Shown: positions 55,392-64,000, counted from the stretch's first letter. The stretch is 64,000 nucleotides of DNA from Rhodospirillales bacterium (GCA_021775095.1 JAJFII010000031.1:78831-142830); one strand, 5' to 3'. Numbers and translations are program-made. The notes: a model not told the origin generated them from the sequence alone.

Positions 55392-56621
55392 TTAAACCGC
55401 TCCGGCGAACAGGGGTTTTGGCGGTCCGGCATTTTTTAACAAACCTTCCGGGCGGACTGAAAGCGCGTGATAGAACGGCAGCGTTGCCGCCCCGAGGGCC
55501 GCACCATCACTGCCGACTTTTGCCGTCAAAAACTTCGGAACCATCAATTGGCCGCCCTGCCAGGTTGCCACGGTGTCATTGAGGCGTCCGACCAGGCGTT
55601 CGATCAGGCCAAGCGATACATCGCCGCTGATGACGATTGCGTCTGGGTCCAACAAACTCTGAACAACTGAGACGGGGGTCAGCAGCAGGGCCGTTGTATG
55701 TTCCAGCCAGATTTCGATTTCCGGATGATTTGAGGCGACGAGATCATTTATCGTCTTGATGTCCTGGCCAATTTCATTTTGTGCCTTCAGCCGTTCGAAT
55801 ATCGAGTTGAACGAAATGCTCTCTGACAGGTTCCTGTAGATTTTGTTGTCGCCGTAGGATTCAAGGGGGGTCATGGGATAAAGACCAAGTTCGCCGGCAA
55901 ATCCCAGGGAGCCTCGATATAACAGGCCGTTTAAAATAAGACCGCAACCAACGCCGGTACCCAGGACGATATGAAGAAAATTAAGATGTTTCTGACCCAC
56001 GCCATAAAACGACTCGCCGACGGCGGCTGAATTGGCATTGTTTTCGACCCATACGGGATAACCGGATGCCGCAGCAAACAGGTCCTGCAGGGGCAACCCC
56101 TGCCAGGCGATCATGCCAGCAGGCGGGGTCGCCAATTCACCTTCGAGGGTGATGCAGCCTGGAACAGCAAGGCCCATACCGTAGGTTTTTTGTCTCGCCT
56201 CCGGTGTTTGTCGATACAGGTCAACCACCGCATTTTTGACAATTTCCAGAGCGACGTCGACCGACGGAAACCGAATATTGTGATGGATACGACCGCACAG
56301 TATTCCCGCAAAATCGACCAGAACAACGGTGATCTGATCTTGGTCGACATTCACGCCTAAGGCAAATCCACCACTTGGGCGAATGCGAAATTCCGGCGCC
56401 GGGTAACCGCGTCCGGCGGAACGCCTGCCAGCAATTTCAATGAGGCCTTCTTCCATGAGGACCTGGGATATTTTTGAAACCGTTTGCGCCGTCAATCCCG
56501 TCGACTTGCACAATTCGGGTCTGGAAATATTGGCGTTTTGCCGGATCGCCTGAAGGACGACCTGCAGGTTGTGGGTTTTGGTATATTCCAGATTGGTGCC
56601 GGAGTGGACGAGGTTTGTCAT
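55392..56621 (-). CDS. ROK-family transcriptional regulator
   Basis: A ~409-residue repressor. The N-terminal winged helix (~15-75, ISRPELCKSTGLTAQTVSKISQVL) precedes a ROK sugar-kinase-like domain with IVLGTGVGCGLILNGLLYRGSLGFAGELG. The CxCGxxGC zinc motif of many ROK proteins is missing after this block. ATG 56621 is preferred; a TTG at 56657 gives 12 more residues. It is divergent from the ABC operon at 57049, which it presumably represses until a sugar or sugar phosphate binds. Confidence 0.88.
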   Translation of the reverse strand: MTNLVHSGTNLEYTKTHNLQVVLQAIRQNANISRPELCKSTGLTAQTVSKISQVLMEEGLIEIAGRRSAGRGYPAPEFRIRPSGGFALGVNVDQDQITVVLVDFAGILCGRIHHNIRFPSVDVALEIVKNAVVDLYRQTPEARQKTYGMGLAVPGCITLEGELATPPAGMIAWQGLPLQDLFAAASGYPVWVENNANSAAVGESFYGVGQKHLNFLHIVLGTGVGCGLILNGLLYRGSLGFAGELGLYPMTPLESYGDNKIYRNLSESISFNSIFERLKAQNEIGQDIKTINDLVASNHPEIEIWLEHTTALLLTPVSVVQSLLDPDAIVISGDVSLGLIERLVGRLNDTVATWQGGQLMVPKFLTAKVGSDGAALGAATLPFYHALSVRPEGLLKNAGPPKPLFAGAV

Positions 56622-56657
56622 TATTGCGGTTTTTCGTTCGCTGTTTGTTATTTCCAA

Positions 56658-57048
56658 AGGGGCTTTCCGGCCAACAACACCACCACGCCAAAACAGCGTT
56701 CGTTATTCATTAATCGGTCATTTGTCGTCGCTATCGTGTGGCCATAGATACCTGTCGTCGGCATGTGGCGCACCCAAAAAGTCATTAAAATCGACCAATT
56801 CCCTTAAAAAACCTGGTTCGTAACCAAAACGTCAAATCAACGCAATTAAATTACAGTTGCATAATGATTATCATAATGATATTTTTTTATTAATTCAAAG
56901 TGAAATAATAAAAAAATACTTCAACGGGCTCGGTCTGCGCCCGCTCATCAGGGGAAAGGGATCCAGTAAACCCCTTAGTTTCGTTAATCAGGGTCAAAAC
57001 AAATCGATCACTGCAGAATGTGAATGAACAATAAACAGGAGCGACAGA
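56658..57048. promoter_or_regulatory. Divergent promoter region of the ROK gene and ABC operon
   Basis: No gene seen. An AT-rich core around 56850-56930 contains ATGAT-T-ATCAT (56864-56874). The surrounding 19-mer (56860-56878) matches 15 of 19 positions of the E. coli Fur-box consensus, but its centre is also a plausible ROK operator. The binding-protein gene has CAGGAG about 8 nt before its ATG. Confidence 0.4.
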
Positions 57049-58404
57049 ATGAAAATCAAACAACTGACGATGGCCGCAATCGGTGCAATTTTTCTTGCCG
57101 TACCGCTGGCCCAGGCGAAGGATCTGGACATTGTTGTATGGGCGAATGCCGACAAAAATGAAAGATACCGGTTTGAAGCCGTTAAACTGGCGGCAAACGT
57201 GCTTAATGAAGAATTAAAAATAGAAGGCCGCGACATCAACGTGACTGTCTCGGCACAGTCTTATGTCGGTTCACAGGCCTGGGCGCAATTAAAACAAGGG
57301 TTTTCTCTGGCGGTGGAGGCCGGCAAGGGGCCGCATATTATCGTTGGTGGTCACGAAGATATTCCCGTCTGGGGAAGCGCTGGCCTGATCCTGCCGATTG
57401 AGGATTATGTGGACCTGGAAGCCTGGCCTTTTTCCGATGTTTTCGATTCTCTGTGGCCGATTATGTCATGGAACGGTCAAGTTTGGGGCGTTCCCCAAGA
57501 CGCGGAATCACGGCCTTTCTTTGGTTGGAATCCACACTTAAAAGCGATCGGGTATTCGGACGCCGATATCCAAGCCTTGCCGGCAAAGATTAAAAGCGGC
57601 GCTTATACTCTGCAGAATGTTCTCGAAGACGCCAAAAAGATTCAAGACAAAGGTCTGGTTGAAAAGGGATACGGGTTTTATCCCCGCGCCACAAAGGGTG
57701 GCGATTACTGGCAGTTCTACGCCGCGCAAAAGGGCGGTGATATGTATGACGCCGAGAGCGGCAAACTGATTCTCGATCAAGCGGCATTGCTTGGGTATTA
57801 CCAGTTTTTCAACGACGCCGTATTCAAATATGGAGTCACCAAAAAGAACCATTTGGGAATGAACTGGGACCAGTGGTACAACGAAGTGGCAAACGGCAAA
57901 GCGGGCCTATGGCACGGCGGCACGTGGCACTATGCGCGCTATACCCGCAAAGAAGGGCTCACGGACTTTTTCGATAAGGTTATGTTTTCCCTCATTCCCG
58001 CTGCAGGAAGCGGCGGCAAAGCAACCACACTGACCCACCCCCTGACCTATTTGATTTCAAAGCAGGCCGAGGGCGATGAACTGGAGATGGCGGCCCGACT
58101 GCTGACGATTGTATCGGAACCAAGGTTGAATACATTGCATGCTATCGCCTCTGCGCATCTTGGTATCACCAACGCCCAAACCAAGGTCTCGCAGTATTCG
58201 GATGATCGGTGGACAGCCGAAGCGACGGCATTACTGCAGAGTGCCTTTGCCCTGCCCAATAGTGTTGACTTTGGTCAATATGACGCCCTTGTCTGGAAAG
58301 GCCTGACGGCGGCATGGAGTGGCGACCTGACGCCTGAGAAAGCCGTCGAAACGGTCGTCGCGGAAATCAAGGCAACCATGGCCGATAAGGTTATCGTTCG
58401 TTAG
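57049..58404 (+). CDS. Extracellular solute-binding protein of an ABC importer
   Basis: A 451-residue periplasmic protein, family 1-like, with a signal peptide cleaved after AQA (residue 23). The opening DLDIVVWANADKNERYRFEAVKLAANVLN and the GMNWDQWYNEVANGKAGLWHGGTWHY block fit a sugar-binding fold. It leads the operon 57049-64000, whose last genes are phosphoesterases, so the ligand may be a phosphodiester such as a glycerophospho-sugar; that is inference. A strong hairpin follows its stop. Confidence 0.88.
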   Translation: MKIKQLTMAAIGAIFLAVPLAQAKDLDIVVWANADKNERYRFEAVKLAANVLNEELKIEGRDINVTVSAQSYVGSQAWAQLKQGFSLAVEAGKGPHIIVGGHEDIPVWGSAGLILPIEDYVDLEAWPFSDVFDSLWPIMSWNGQVWGVPQDAESRPFFGWNPHLKAIGYSDADIQALPAKIKSGAYTLQNVLEDAKKIQDKGLVEKGYGFYPRATKGGDYWQFYAAQKGGDMYDAESGKLILDQAALLGYYQFFNDAVFKYGVTKKNHLGMNWDQWYNEVANGKAGLWHGGTWHYARYTRKEGLTDFFDKVMFSLIPAAGSGGKATTLTHPLTYLISKQAEGDELEMAARLLTIVSEPRLNTLHAIASAHLGITNAQTKVSQYSDDRWTAEATALLQSAFALPNSVDFGQYDALVWKGLTAAWSGDLTPEKAVETVVAEIKATMADKVIVR

Positions 58405-58433
58405 GTCTCCCGGAGTTCTTTTCGCTGTACGCC

Positions 58434-58468
58434 CCTCCGGTTTGGTTTTCGTGAGACCAAACCGGAGG
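58434..58468 (+). other. Strong perfect hairpin after the binding-protein gene
   Basis: CCTCCGGTTTGGT (58434-58446) pairs perfectly with ACCAAACCGGAGG (58456-58468), 13 bp with a 9-nt loop and no T-run. It is 29 nt after the stop codon and 55 nt before the permease ATG. Likely an mRNA-stabilising or partial termination element. Confidence 0.75.
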
Positions 58469-58523
58469 CCTTCAGCGGTCCGCCGTTGTTCCGTCAAGAC
58501 AGTCTTAATTGGAGAGCAGGAAA

Positions 58524-59828
58524 ATGCGTCGGTTACGCTCGTTCCTACCCCTGTGGTTCATGTTGCCAGCCTCGGTCATTGTGACCCTGTTCTTTGTCAT
58601 TCCGGTTTTTATGACATTTGCCTTTAGTTTCACAACAATGAGCTCCGATACGGGTGTCCTCGGCAACCGTTACATTGTTTCCGAGGCGACACTGCTAAAA
58701 CTAAAAGAACTAAACATTGATCCGGTTCTGGTCGCCAGTCTGGGCGAAATACGGTTTGTTTTTGACGACACCAACTTAAAAAATATCTCGCAACTTAACC
58801 TGAAACCGTCGTTGCTGAAGGAGATCAACACCAAGCTTAAGAACAAAGTTTTTGCCACCGAGAAGAAACTCTACGCGGCTCTGAAAACCCTAAAAAACCG
58901 CCCGCGTTCCTTTAAGGACCGCAAGGCGATCTCCAAGGCGACTGTCAGTTCCATGATGAACAAAGAATTTCTGACGGCCGATGAATTCAGTCAAGGACTG
59001 GTTTCGGTCGGCATTAATCTGGACGCGCCGGCTTTCAATCAACTTCTCGAACTGACCAATACCAGTTGGCATTGGACGACTGACAATTATGCCGAACTCA
59101 TGGCCAGTGACTTTACCCTCAAAATTTTGGGCAACACACTTTTTTATGTCTTTTGCACTTTGTTTTTTAATGTGGGTTTTGCCCTGTTGTTGGCGCTCGC
59201 AACTTTTTACATGCCGAGTGGCCAGTCAAAAATATTTCGTGCTTTATGGTTGATTCCGCGCATTAGTCCGTCGGTCATCTATGTCCTGTTGTGGAAATGG
59301 TTCACCTTTGACAGCGGGTTTATGAGCCATTTTCTCAGTTCGTTCGGTTTCACACCGCAGGACTGGTTAAAGGAATTTCCCTGGGTTTTTGTCATTCTTG
59401 CCAATGGGTTTGTTGGTGCCAGTATGGGCATGTTGATTTTTTCCAGTGCGATTGTTGCCATTCCGGGAGATGTCCTGCGCGCGGCAGAGGTGGACGGTGC
59501 CTACCCCTTACAGCAGATCAGGCGTATAATTTTGCCACTTTTGGCATGGCCTATCCTGTTCGTCACCAGTTATCAAACCTTAAGCCTGCTGACGTCGTTT
59601 GAGTACATTTTGTTGTTAACTGACGGCGGCCCGGGTTTCTTCACTACGGAAACATGGGCTCTGAACGCTTATCACACGGCCCTGTCCAATTATTTCGGAA
59701 ACCTGCGGTACGGTTTCGGAGCGACCCTGGCGGTTGTTCTGGTGGTCGTCGGCATCATCTTGTCGCTGCTTTACCTGCGCCTGTTTGACTTCAAAAAACT
59801 CGTCACAGAACCACAGATCGAGACCTGA
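58524..59828 (+). CDS. ABC transporter permease with a large periplasmic insertion (MalF-like)
   Basis: A 434-residue permease, about 130-140 residues longer than its relatives at 6716 and 47910. The first membrane helix (~9-36) is followed by a mostly helical, Lys-rich, hydrophilic stretch to ~180 before helix 2 (ILGNTLFYVFCTLFFNVGFALLLAL). The EAA loop reads RAAEVDGAYPLQQIRRIILP. E. coli MalF has a comparable large loop that contacts the binding protein, but at a different position. ATG 58524 is preferred over TTG 58509. Confidence 0.9.
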   Translation: MRRLRSFLPLWFMLPASVIVTLFFVIPVFMTFAFSFTTMSSDTGVLGNRYIVSEATLLKLKELNIDPVLVASLGEIRFVFDDTNLKNISQLNLKPSLLKEINTKLKNKVFATEKKLYAALKTLKNRPRSFKDRKAISKATVSSMMNKEFLTADEFSQGLVSVGINLDAPAFNQLLELTNTSWHWTTDNYAELMASDFTLKILGNTLFYVFCTLFFNVGFALLLALATFYMPSGQSKIFRALWLIPRISPSVIYVLLWKWFTFDSGFMSHFLSSFGFTPQDWLKEFPWVFVILANGFVGASMGMLIFSSAIVAIPGDVLRAAEVDGAYPLQQIRRIILPLLAWPILFVTSYQTLSLLTSFEYILLLTDGGPGFFTTETWALNAYHTALSNYFGNLRYGFGATLAVVLVVVGIILSLLYLRLFDFKKLVTEPQIET

Positions 59829-59829
59829 T

Positions 59830-60654
59830 ATGGAAGACCGTAAACCCAACTGGCTGCTGACTCTCTTCCTGCTGATCATTTCCGCACCCATTCTGATCAT
59901 GTATTTTTGGTTGTTCATTGATTCGATCTCAGAAATAAATACCGATGGTCTGTGGCCCGAACATTTCACCCTCAGGAACTGGCGCTTTTTGTATGAGGAC
60001 ATCGACGGTCACGGCAATGTCTGGAAGGCGACGCTCAACACCGCGATATTTGCCACAAGTGTTGTCTCCATCGTTGTCATCCTGTCGTCGACCGCCGGTT
60101 ACGCCTTGTCGCGTCTGCGGTTTCCCTATCGTTCGCAGTTCCTTGGGTTTGTTTTGCTGTTGCATTCGTTCCCCAGCGTAACCTTGATCATTTCGATATT
60201 TCTCATGCTCCGATTGATCGGTCTTTATGACACCCTGGTTGGGGTCATTTTGGTCAAAGCCGCGCTCGAGTTGCCCTTTGGCATTTGGATCATGAAAGGG
60301 TTTTACGATACGGTACCCTGGGAAATCGAAATGGCCGGGTTACAGGACGGTGCCAGCCGGTTCCAGGTCTGGTACAAACTTGTATTGCCACAAATTATGC
60401 CTGGAATCGCCGCGTTGGCCATCTTCTCCTTTATGGCCGGATGGAGCGAATTTGTGTTGCCACTGATTTTGGTGCCCGGTTCCGAGACCAAACTCTTATC
60501 CGTTTATTTGGCGGGATTGATGATCGACGATTATCTGTCTGATTTTGGATTGTTCAAGGCCGTCGGGCTGTTTTACATCATGCCGGTTATGATTTTTTAC
60601 CTTTTTACCCAGGATAAATTAATGAACATTTATGGCGGAGGAACCAAAGGGTAA
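59830..60654 (+). CDS. ABC transporter permease (MalG-like)
   Basis: A 274-residue permease with about six membrane segments and EAA loop EMAGLQDGASRFQVWYKLVLP. ATG 59830 starts 1 nt after the partner's stop codon; the upstream extension of the frame is a shadow of that gene. Its stop TAA shares a base with the ATPase start (TAATG). Confidence 0.92.
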   Translation: MEDRKPNWLLTLFLLIISAPILIMYFWLFIDSISEINTDGLWPEHFTLRNWRFLYEDIDGHGNVWKATLNTAIFATSVVSIVVILSSTAGYALSRLRFPYRSQFLGFVLLLHSFPSVTLIISIFLMLRLIGLYDTLVGVILVKAALELPFGIWIMKGFYDTVPWEIEMAGLQDGASRFQVWYKLVLPQIMPGIAALAIFSFMAGWSEFVLPLILVPGSETKLLSVYLAGLMIDDYLSDFGLFKAVGLFYIMPVMIFYLFTQDKLMNIYGGGTKG

Positions 60655-61721
60655 TGGAAATCAAACTGGAAAAATTTTCGAAATCCTTCGGTTCCGTAAA
60701 AGTGATTGAGGAGCTGGACCTGACGGTCGGCAACGGTGAAATGATCGCCCTGCTGGGTCCATCGGGTTGTGGAAAAACAACAACGCTTTATGCCATATGT
60801 GGCATTCACCGGGTGAGTGCGGGCCGCATTCTATTTGGCGACCGCGATGTTACCGCCCTGCCACCCCAGGAAAAGAACGTTGGCGTGGTTTTTCAGTCGT
60901 TTGCCCTGTATCCACATCTCAGTATTTATGAAAATATTGCCTTTCCCCTGCGCATTCGCAAAGAAAAAAACGCCGATATTGAGCGCAAGGTTCGGGAAAT
61001 TTCCGCAACCCTTTATATGGAGCATCTCCTGGAACGACGGCCCGGTCAGTTATCCGGTGGTCAACAACAACGTGTCGCCCTGGCCCGGGCCCTCGTCCGC
61101 CGACCTGATATCTTGTTGATGGATGAACCCCTGGCCAATCTGGATGCCAGTCTTCGCCTTGAAATGCGCACCGAAATTCGACGCATTCAGCAGGAATCGG
61201 GTTGTACGTCAATTCTCGTGACCCACGATCAAGTCGAGGCCATGAGTATGTGCGACAGGATTGCTCTGATGAATAATGGTGTCATTCAGCAAATTGGCAC
61301 GCCTGATGACATGTATCATCAACCCCGCAACAAATTTATAGCCGGCTTCATTGGCAACCCGCCCATTTCCTTTATCGATGGTGCCGTCGAGAATGGCCAG
61401 TTTACCAGCCAGGGGATGAGTTTCGGGTTGCCGGATAACCTGAAAAAAGCATCCCTGACCAGCGGTCAAAAGGTTTCCGTCGGGATTCGGCCCGAACATT
61501 TGCAGCCCGGCAGTGAAAATCCCGTTGCGGGTGAAGTGACGTTTATTGAAAGTCAGGGGCGGGAAATTCTCTATGATCTGAAACTGGGCGATGGACAAAT
61601 GCTCCGTTCCATTCAGAGCGGTGCCCGGACCTGCAAACTCGGCGACCGGGTTACCTGGAGCATCAATGTCAATGCCGTATTGTTTTTTGACGCGCAGGAC
61701 GAGCGGATTTTACCTGCCTGA
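60654..61721 (+). CDS. ABC transporter ATP-binding protein (UgpC/MalK-like)
   Basis: A 355-residue ATPase. Walker A GPSGCGKTT (~36-44), signature LSGGQQQRVALARALV, Walker B LLMDEPLANLD, switch VTHDQ and a C-terminal TOBE-type domain are complete. It energises the permeases encoded just upstream. UgpC of the glycerol-3-phosphate/glycerophosphodiester importer belongs to this group, which suits the phosphoesterase genes that follow. Confidence 0.92.
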   Translation: MEIKLEKFSKSFGSVKVIEELDLTVGNGEMIALLGPSGCGKTTTLYAICGIHRVSAGRILFGDRDVTALPPQEKNVGVVFQSFALYPHLSIYENIAFPLRIRKEKNADIERKVREISATLYMEHLLERRPGQLSGGQQQRVALARALVRRPDILLMDEPLANLDASLRLEMRTEIRRIQQESGCTSILVTHDQVEAMSMCDRIALMNNGVIQQIGTPDDMYHQPRNKFIAGFIGNPPISFIDGAVENGQFTSQGMSFGLPDNLKKASLTSGQKVSVGIRPEHLQPGSENPVAGEVTFIESQGREILYDLKLGDGQMLRSIQSGARTCKLGDRVTWSINVNAVLFFDAQDERILPA

Positions 61722-61772
61722 AAAAGTGTCGACTGACGCTAAGGCCCGTTGGCACTCAAAGGAAATTCGAAT

Positions 61773-62705
61773 ATGAAAATTGTCACCTACAACATCCAGT
61801 ACGGTATGGGCAGGGACGGTTGTATTGATCTGGAACGAACGGCGAGGGAAGTGGAGGGCGCCGACATCATAGCCATTCAGGAAATTGAACGGTATTGGAA
61901 ACGCTCTGGCAATGTTGACGAGGTCGCGGCCCTTGCAGATCGTTTGAGCGACTATCACTGGGTGTTTGCACCGGGCTTGGATATAAATGCCAGCTTTCGA
62001 AATGCCGATGACCGCCTGGTCAACCGGCGGCGGCAGTTTGGAGTGATGTTGTTATCCAAAACACCGATCCTCTCGAGCCGTAGTTTCCCCCTGCCAAAAT
62101 ATGGCACCGTGCGCCAACACAGTATTCAACAGGTCCTGTTGGAAGGTGTAATCGAGACGCCGGCGGGGGCGGTTCGGGTATATACGGCGCATTTAAGTCA
62201 TCTGGCACCGGAAACCCGGATCCCTCAGATTGAAGCCGTACTCGACATTGTTAGTCGCGCACCATTGGAAGGGGGTGCCTGGTGCGGTGGCCATCCCGTA
62301 CCCTCCGCTGGATGGACCGAAGGTGACGCGCCGCCAATGCCGCATCCTGCCCTGATTATGGGAGATTTTAATTTTGCCCCGGAATCAATTGAATATGCCA
62401 TGTTGGCTGGGCCCGTTTCGCCACGGCATGGGCGCTTGCATCGTCGTCACGGGTTTTTCGATACCTGGGTTCTGGCCGGACATGGAGAACAGGACCGGGT
62501 GACCCATCCCGCCAAACCCACTGATCCGGAACACGGTGCGACCTCCGATTCCTGCCTGGATTATTGTTTTGTGTCCGCTGAGTTATCGGAGCGGGTGCGC
62601 AGCGCGCATATCAATACAAACGCGACCGCATCTGACCATTTGCCGGTGTGGGTTGATATGGACTTCGATTGTGCCACCTCACCGTTGGCGGCCATACCCC
62701 GGTAA
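61773..62705 (+). CDS. Endonuclease/exonuclease/phosphatase-family phosphoesterase
   Basis: A 310-residue EEP-fold metal-dependent hydrolase. It shows the N-terminal TYNIQYG, the metal glutamate in AIQEIE, GDFNF, and the C-terminal catalytic SDHLPVW. There is no signal peptide, so it acts on a cytoplasmic substrate. Members include DNases, sphingomyelinases and inositol-phosphate phosphatases. Placement between an ABC importer and a glycerophosphodiesterase favours a small phosphodiester or phosphomonoester over DNA. ATG 61773 has AAAGGA about 10 nt upstream. Confidence 0.88.
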   Translation: MKIVTYNIQYGMGRDGCIDLERTAREVEGADIIAIQEIERYWKRSGNVDEVAALADRLSDYHWVFAPGLDINASFRNADDRLVNRRRQFGVMLLSKTPILSSRSFPLPKYGTVRQHSIQQVLLEGVIETPAGAVRVYTAHLSHLAPETRIPQIEAVLDIVSRAPLEGGAWCGGHPVPSAGWTEGDAPPMPHPALIMGDFNFAPESIEYAMLAGPVSPRHGRLHRRHGFFDTWVLAGHGEQDRVTHPAKPTDPEHGATSDSCLDYCFVSAELSERVRSAHINTNATASDHLPVWVDMDFDCATSPLAAIPR

Positions 62706-62733
62706 GTTTATCAAAAAAGGAACCCGCTTCGAT

Positions 62734-64000
62734 ATGATCCTTTCACAAGAGTGGTTACAACGCTACGGCTGGCCTCTCAGTCTGCCAACCGGGCGGCCGT
62801 TAACGATTGCCCATCGGGGCGCGAGTTTTCATGCGCCGGAAAACAGCCTAGCGGCATTTCGTATTGCCTCCGAACTGGCGTCGGAACTCTGGGAACTTGA
62901 CATTCATCTGTCAACGGATGGGGTGTGTGTTGTCGCCCATGATGATGATCTGCAACGAATGACCGGCCAATCGCTGCGCATCAGTGAATCCAGTTGGAGT
63001 GATATTTCAAAATTAAAAATGAGTGACGGCGAACCTGTACCCCGATTGGAAGACGTGATTGCCACGGCCCGACAAACCGGCTGCGGTCTCTATCTTGAAA
63101 TCAAGTCTGCAGGTGCCGGTCCTGCGGCCTGGCGGTTGCTGGACGAGGCGGGGTTCCGGTTTGCGTCATTGGGGTCTTTTAACGTGACCTGGATTGAAGA
63201 GCTCCGCCAGGCCGGGTGTCCATACCCGCTTTCGGTTTTTGTCCCAGCTGGAGCGGACCCGCTTGAATATGTCGGCGACCTGTCCTGCGAGATTGTGCAT
63301 TTGTGTTGGGAGAACGCGTCGCCCCGACCGCAGGACCTGATTACTCAGGAGCTCTTGTCAGCGCTGCAACACAAACATTGGCAAATTGTCCTGTGGCATG
63401 AGGAACGGCCAAAGGTTTTGGACGCATTGATGGTCCTGCCGGTAATGGCCATATGCTCCGACCGACCCGAACTGCTCAAACCCTACTGGCAGTCGGTCGA
63501 CTGCCCGATCGGGGTTGTCTGTCATCGCGGCGCAAACGCCCTGGCACCTGAAAATACCCTTGAAGCCGCCCAAATTTGTATTGATCAAGGATTTCAGTTC
63601 GTCGAAATCGATGTGCGCACAACGGCGGATGGTGAAGTTGTTGTCCTGCACGATGCGACCCTCGACCGGACCACCAACGGGACGGGTCTCGTCCGTCACC
63701 AAACCGCATCATTTATTGCCTCTTTGGAAGCGGGCCGCTGGTTCGGCGACCGCTACAAGCAGGTGCGCGTGCCAACCCTATCACAGGTTCTGGTGTTGGC
63801 GGCGGGCCGCATTGGTGTCTATGTTGAGATCAAACAGGCCTCTGCCGAAGCCGTACTCAATAGAGTTGAGGCCCATGGTATGCTCAACCAGTGTTTTTTC
63901 TGGAGCAGTGACACGGATGCATTACGTTGGATGCGCCAAAAGTCGCCTGACATTATATTGATGGCTCCGAGATGGATGTACGCCTCGATCGAAGAGGCGA
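62734..64000 (+). CDS. Tandem glycerophosphodiester phosphodiesterase (3' end missing)
   Basis: An open frame from ATG 62734 to the right edge (422 residues seen). Two GDPD domains occur in a row. The first has AHRGASFHAPEN (~27-38), ELDIHLSTDG and LEIKSAG; the second, starting near residue 260, has CHRGANALAPEN, VEIDVRTTADGEVVVLHD and VEIKQAS. Each carries the His-Arg-Gly and Glu-x-Asp residues expected for catalysis. GDPDs hydrolyse glycerophosphodiesters to glycerol-3-phosphate and an alcohol. No signal peptide is seen, so the substrate is presumably imported. Probably part of the 57049 operon. Confidence 0.9.
   Translation, partial: MILSQEWLQRYGWPLSLPTGRPLTIAHRGASFHAPENSLAAFRIASELASELWELDIHLSTDGVCVVAHDDDLQRMTGQSLRISESSWSDISKLKMSDGEPVPRLEDVIATARQTGCGLYLEIKSAGAGPAAWRLLDEAGFRFASLGSFNVTWIEELRQAGCPYPLSVFVPAGADPLEYVGDLSCEIVHLCWENASPRPQDLITQELLSALQHKHWQIVLWHEERPKVLDALMVLPVMAICSDRPELLKPYWQSVDCPIGVVCHRGANALAPENTLEAAQICIDQGFQFVEIDVRTTADGEVVVLHDATLDRTTNGTGLVRHQTASFIASLEAGRWFGDRYKQVRVPTLSQVLVLAAGRIGVYVEIKQASAEAVLNRVEAHGMLNQCFFWSSDTDALRWMRQKSPDIILMAPRWMYASIEEA

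Noticed and set aside
1..64000. CRISPR array, tRNA, rRNA, insertion sequence or prophage genes
   Set aside because: I saw no regularly spaced repeats, cloverleaf sequences, transposase or phage structural genes; a tRNAscan or IS search would be decisive.

Overview
The window comes from a Gram-negative alphaproteobacterium. The sequence shows moderate GC with AT-rich promoters, Shine-Dalgarno-led operons full of ATGA/TAGTG overlaps, four ABC uptake systems, FadE/FadN-type beta-oxidation genes and a urt-ure urea locus. A marine or free-living Rhodospirillales-like scavenger is my inference; there is no rRNA, no tRNA and no clear mobile element to fix the taxon.

Layout. (1) 1-13292: a GMC oxidoreductase running off the left edge, a beta-hydroxyacid dehydrogenase, and a sugar-sulfate locus. 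The locus has an IclR regulator and a sulfatase on the minus strand, and on the plus strand ATPase, SDR, two permeases, binding protein, second sulfatase, formylglycine-generating enzyme (sulfatase maturase), second SDR and an L-rhamnose/fucose mutarotase-like protein. Both sulfatases and the maturase lack signal peptides, so a sulfated (deoxy)sugar is probably imported intact and desulfated in the cytoplasm. (2) 13438-18065: single genes (M23-like protein, class IV aminotransferase, 3-hydroxyacyl-CoA dehydrogenase, nicotinamidase). (3) 18584-30161: urtABCDE-ureDABCEFG, complete for urea import and hydrolysis, followed by another beta-hydroxyacid dehydrogenase. (4) 30294-39977 (minus): a fatty-acid operon with FadE, FadN-type bifunctional enzyme, thiolase, and a 1313-residue protein fusing an acyltransferase, an alpha/beta hydrolase and an acyl-CoA synthetase. 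(5) 40421-50805: amino-sugar salvage. A minus-strand operon (BadF-type kinase, GntR/UTRA regulator, SIS deaminase, NagA, Gfo/Idh) diverges from a plus-strand operon (MurQ etherase plus a four-gene ABC importer); paired 11-bp tandem repeats mark both promoters. (6) 50840-55205 (minus): an XRE regulator, a three-gene module of unknown function (HTH, GNAT-like, protein with a duplicated ~98-residue domain), and a PDZ-M48 lipoprotein. (7) 55392-64000: a ROK regulator diverging from an ABC operon that ends with an EEP-family phosphoesterase and a tandem glycerophosphodiesterase cut by the right edge, suggesting phosphodiester scavenging.

The most unusual items are the triple lipid-enzyme fusion, the three-gene module with the repeated domain, the symmetric operator pair in the amino-sugar locus, a MalF-type permease with a ~140-residue periplasmic insertion, and stable hairpins directly after three binding-protein genes.
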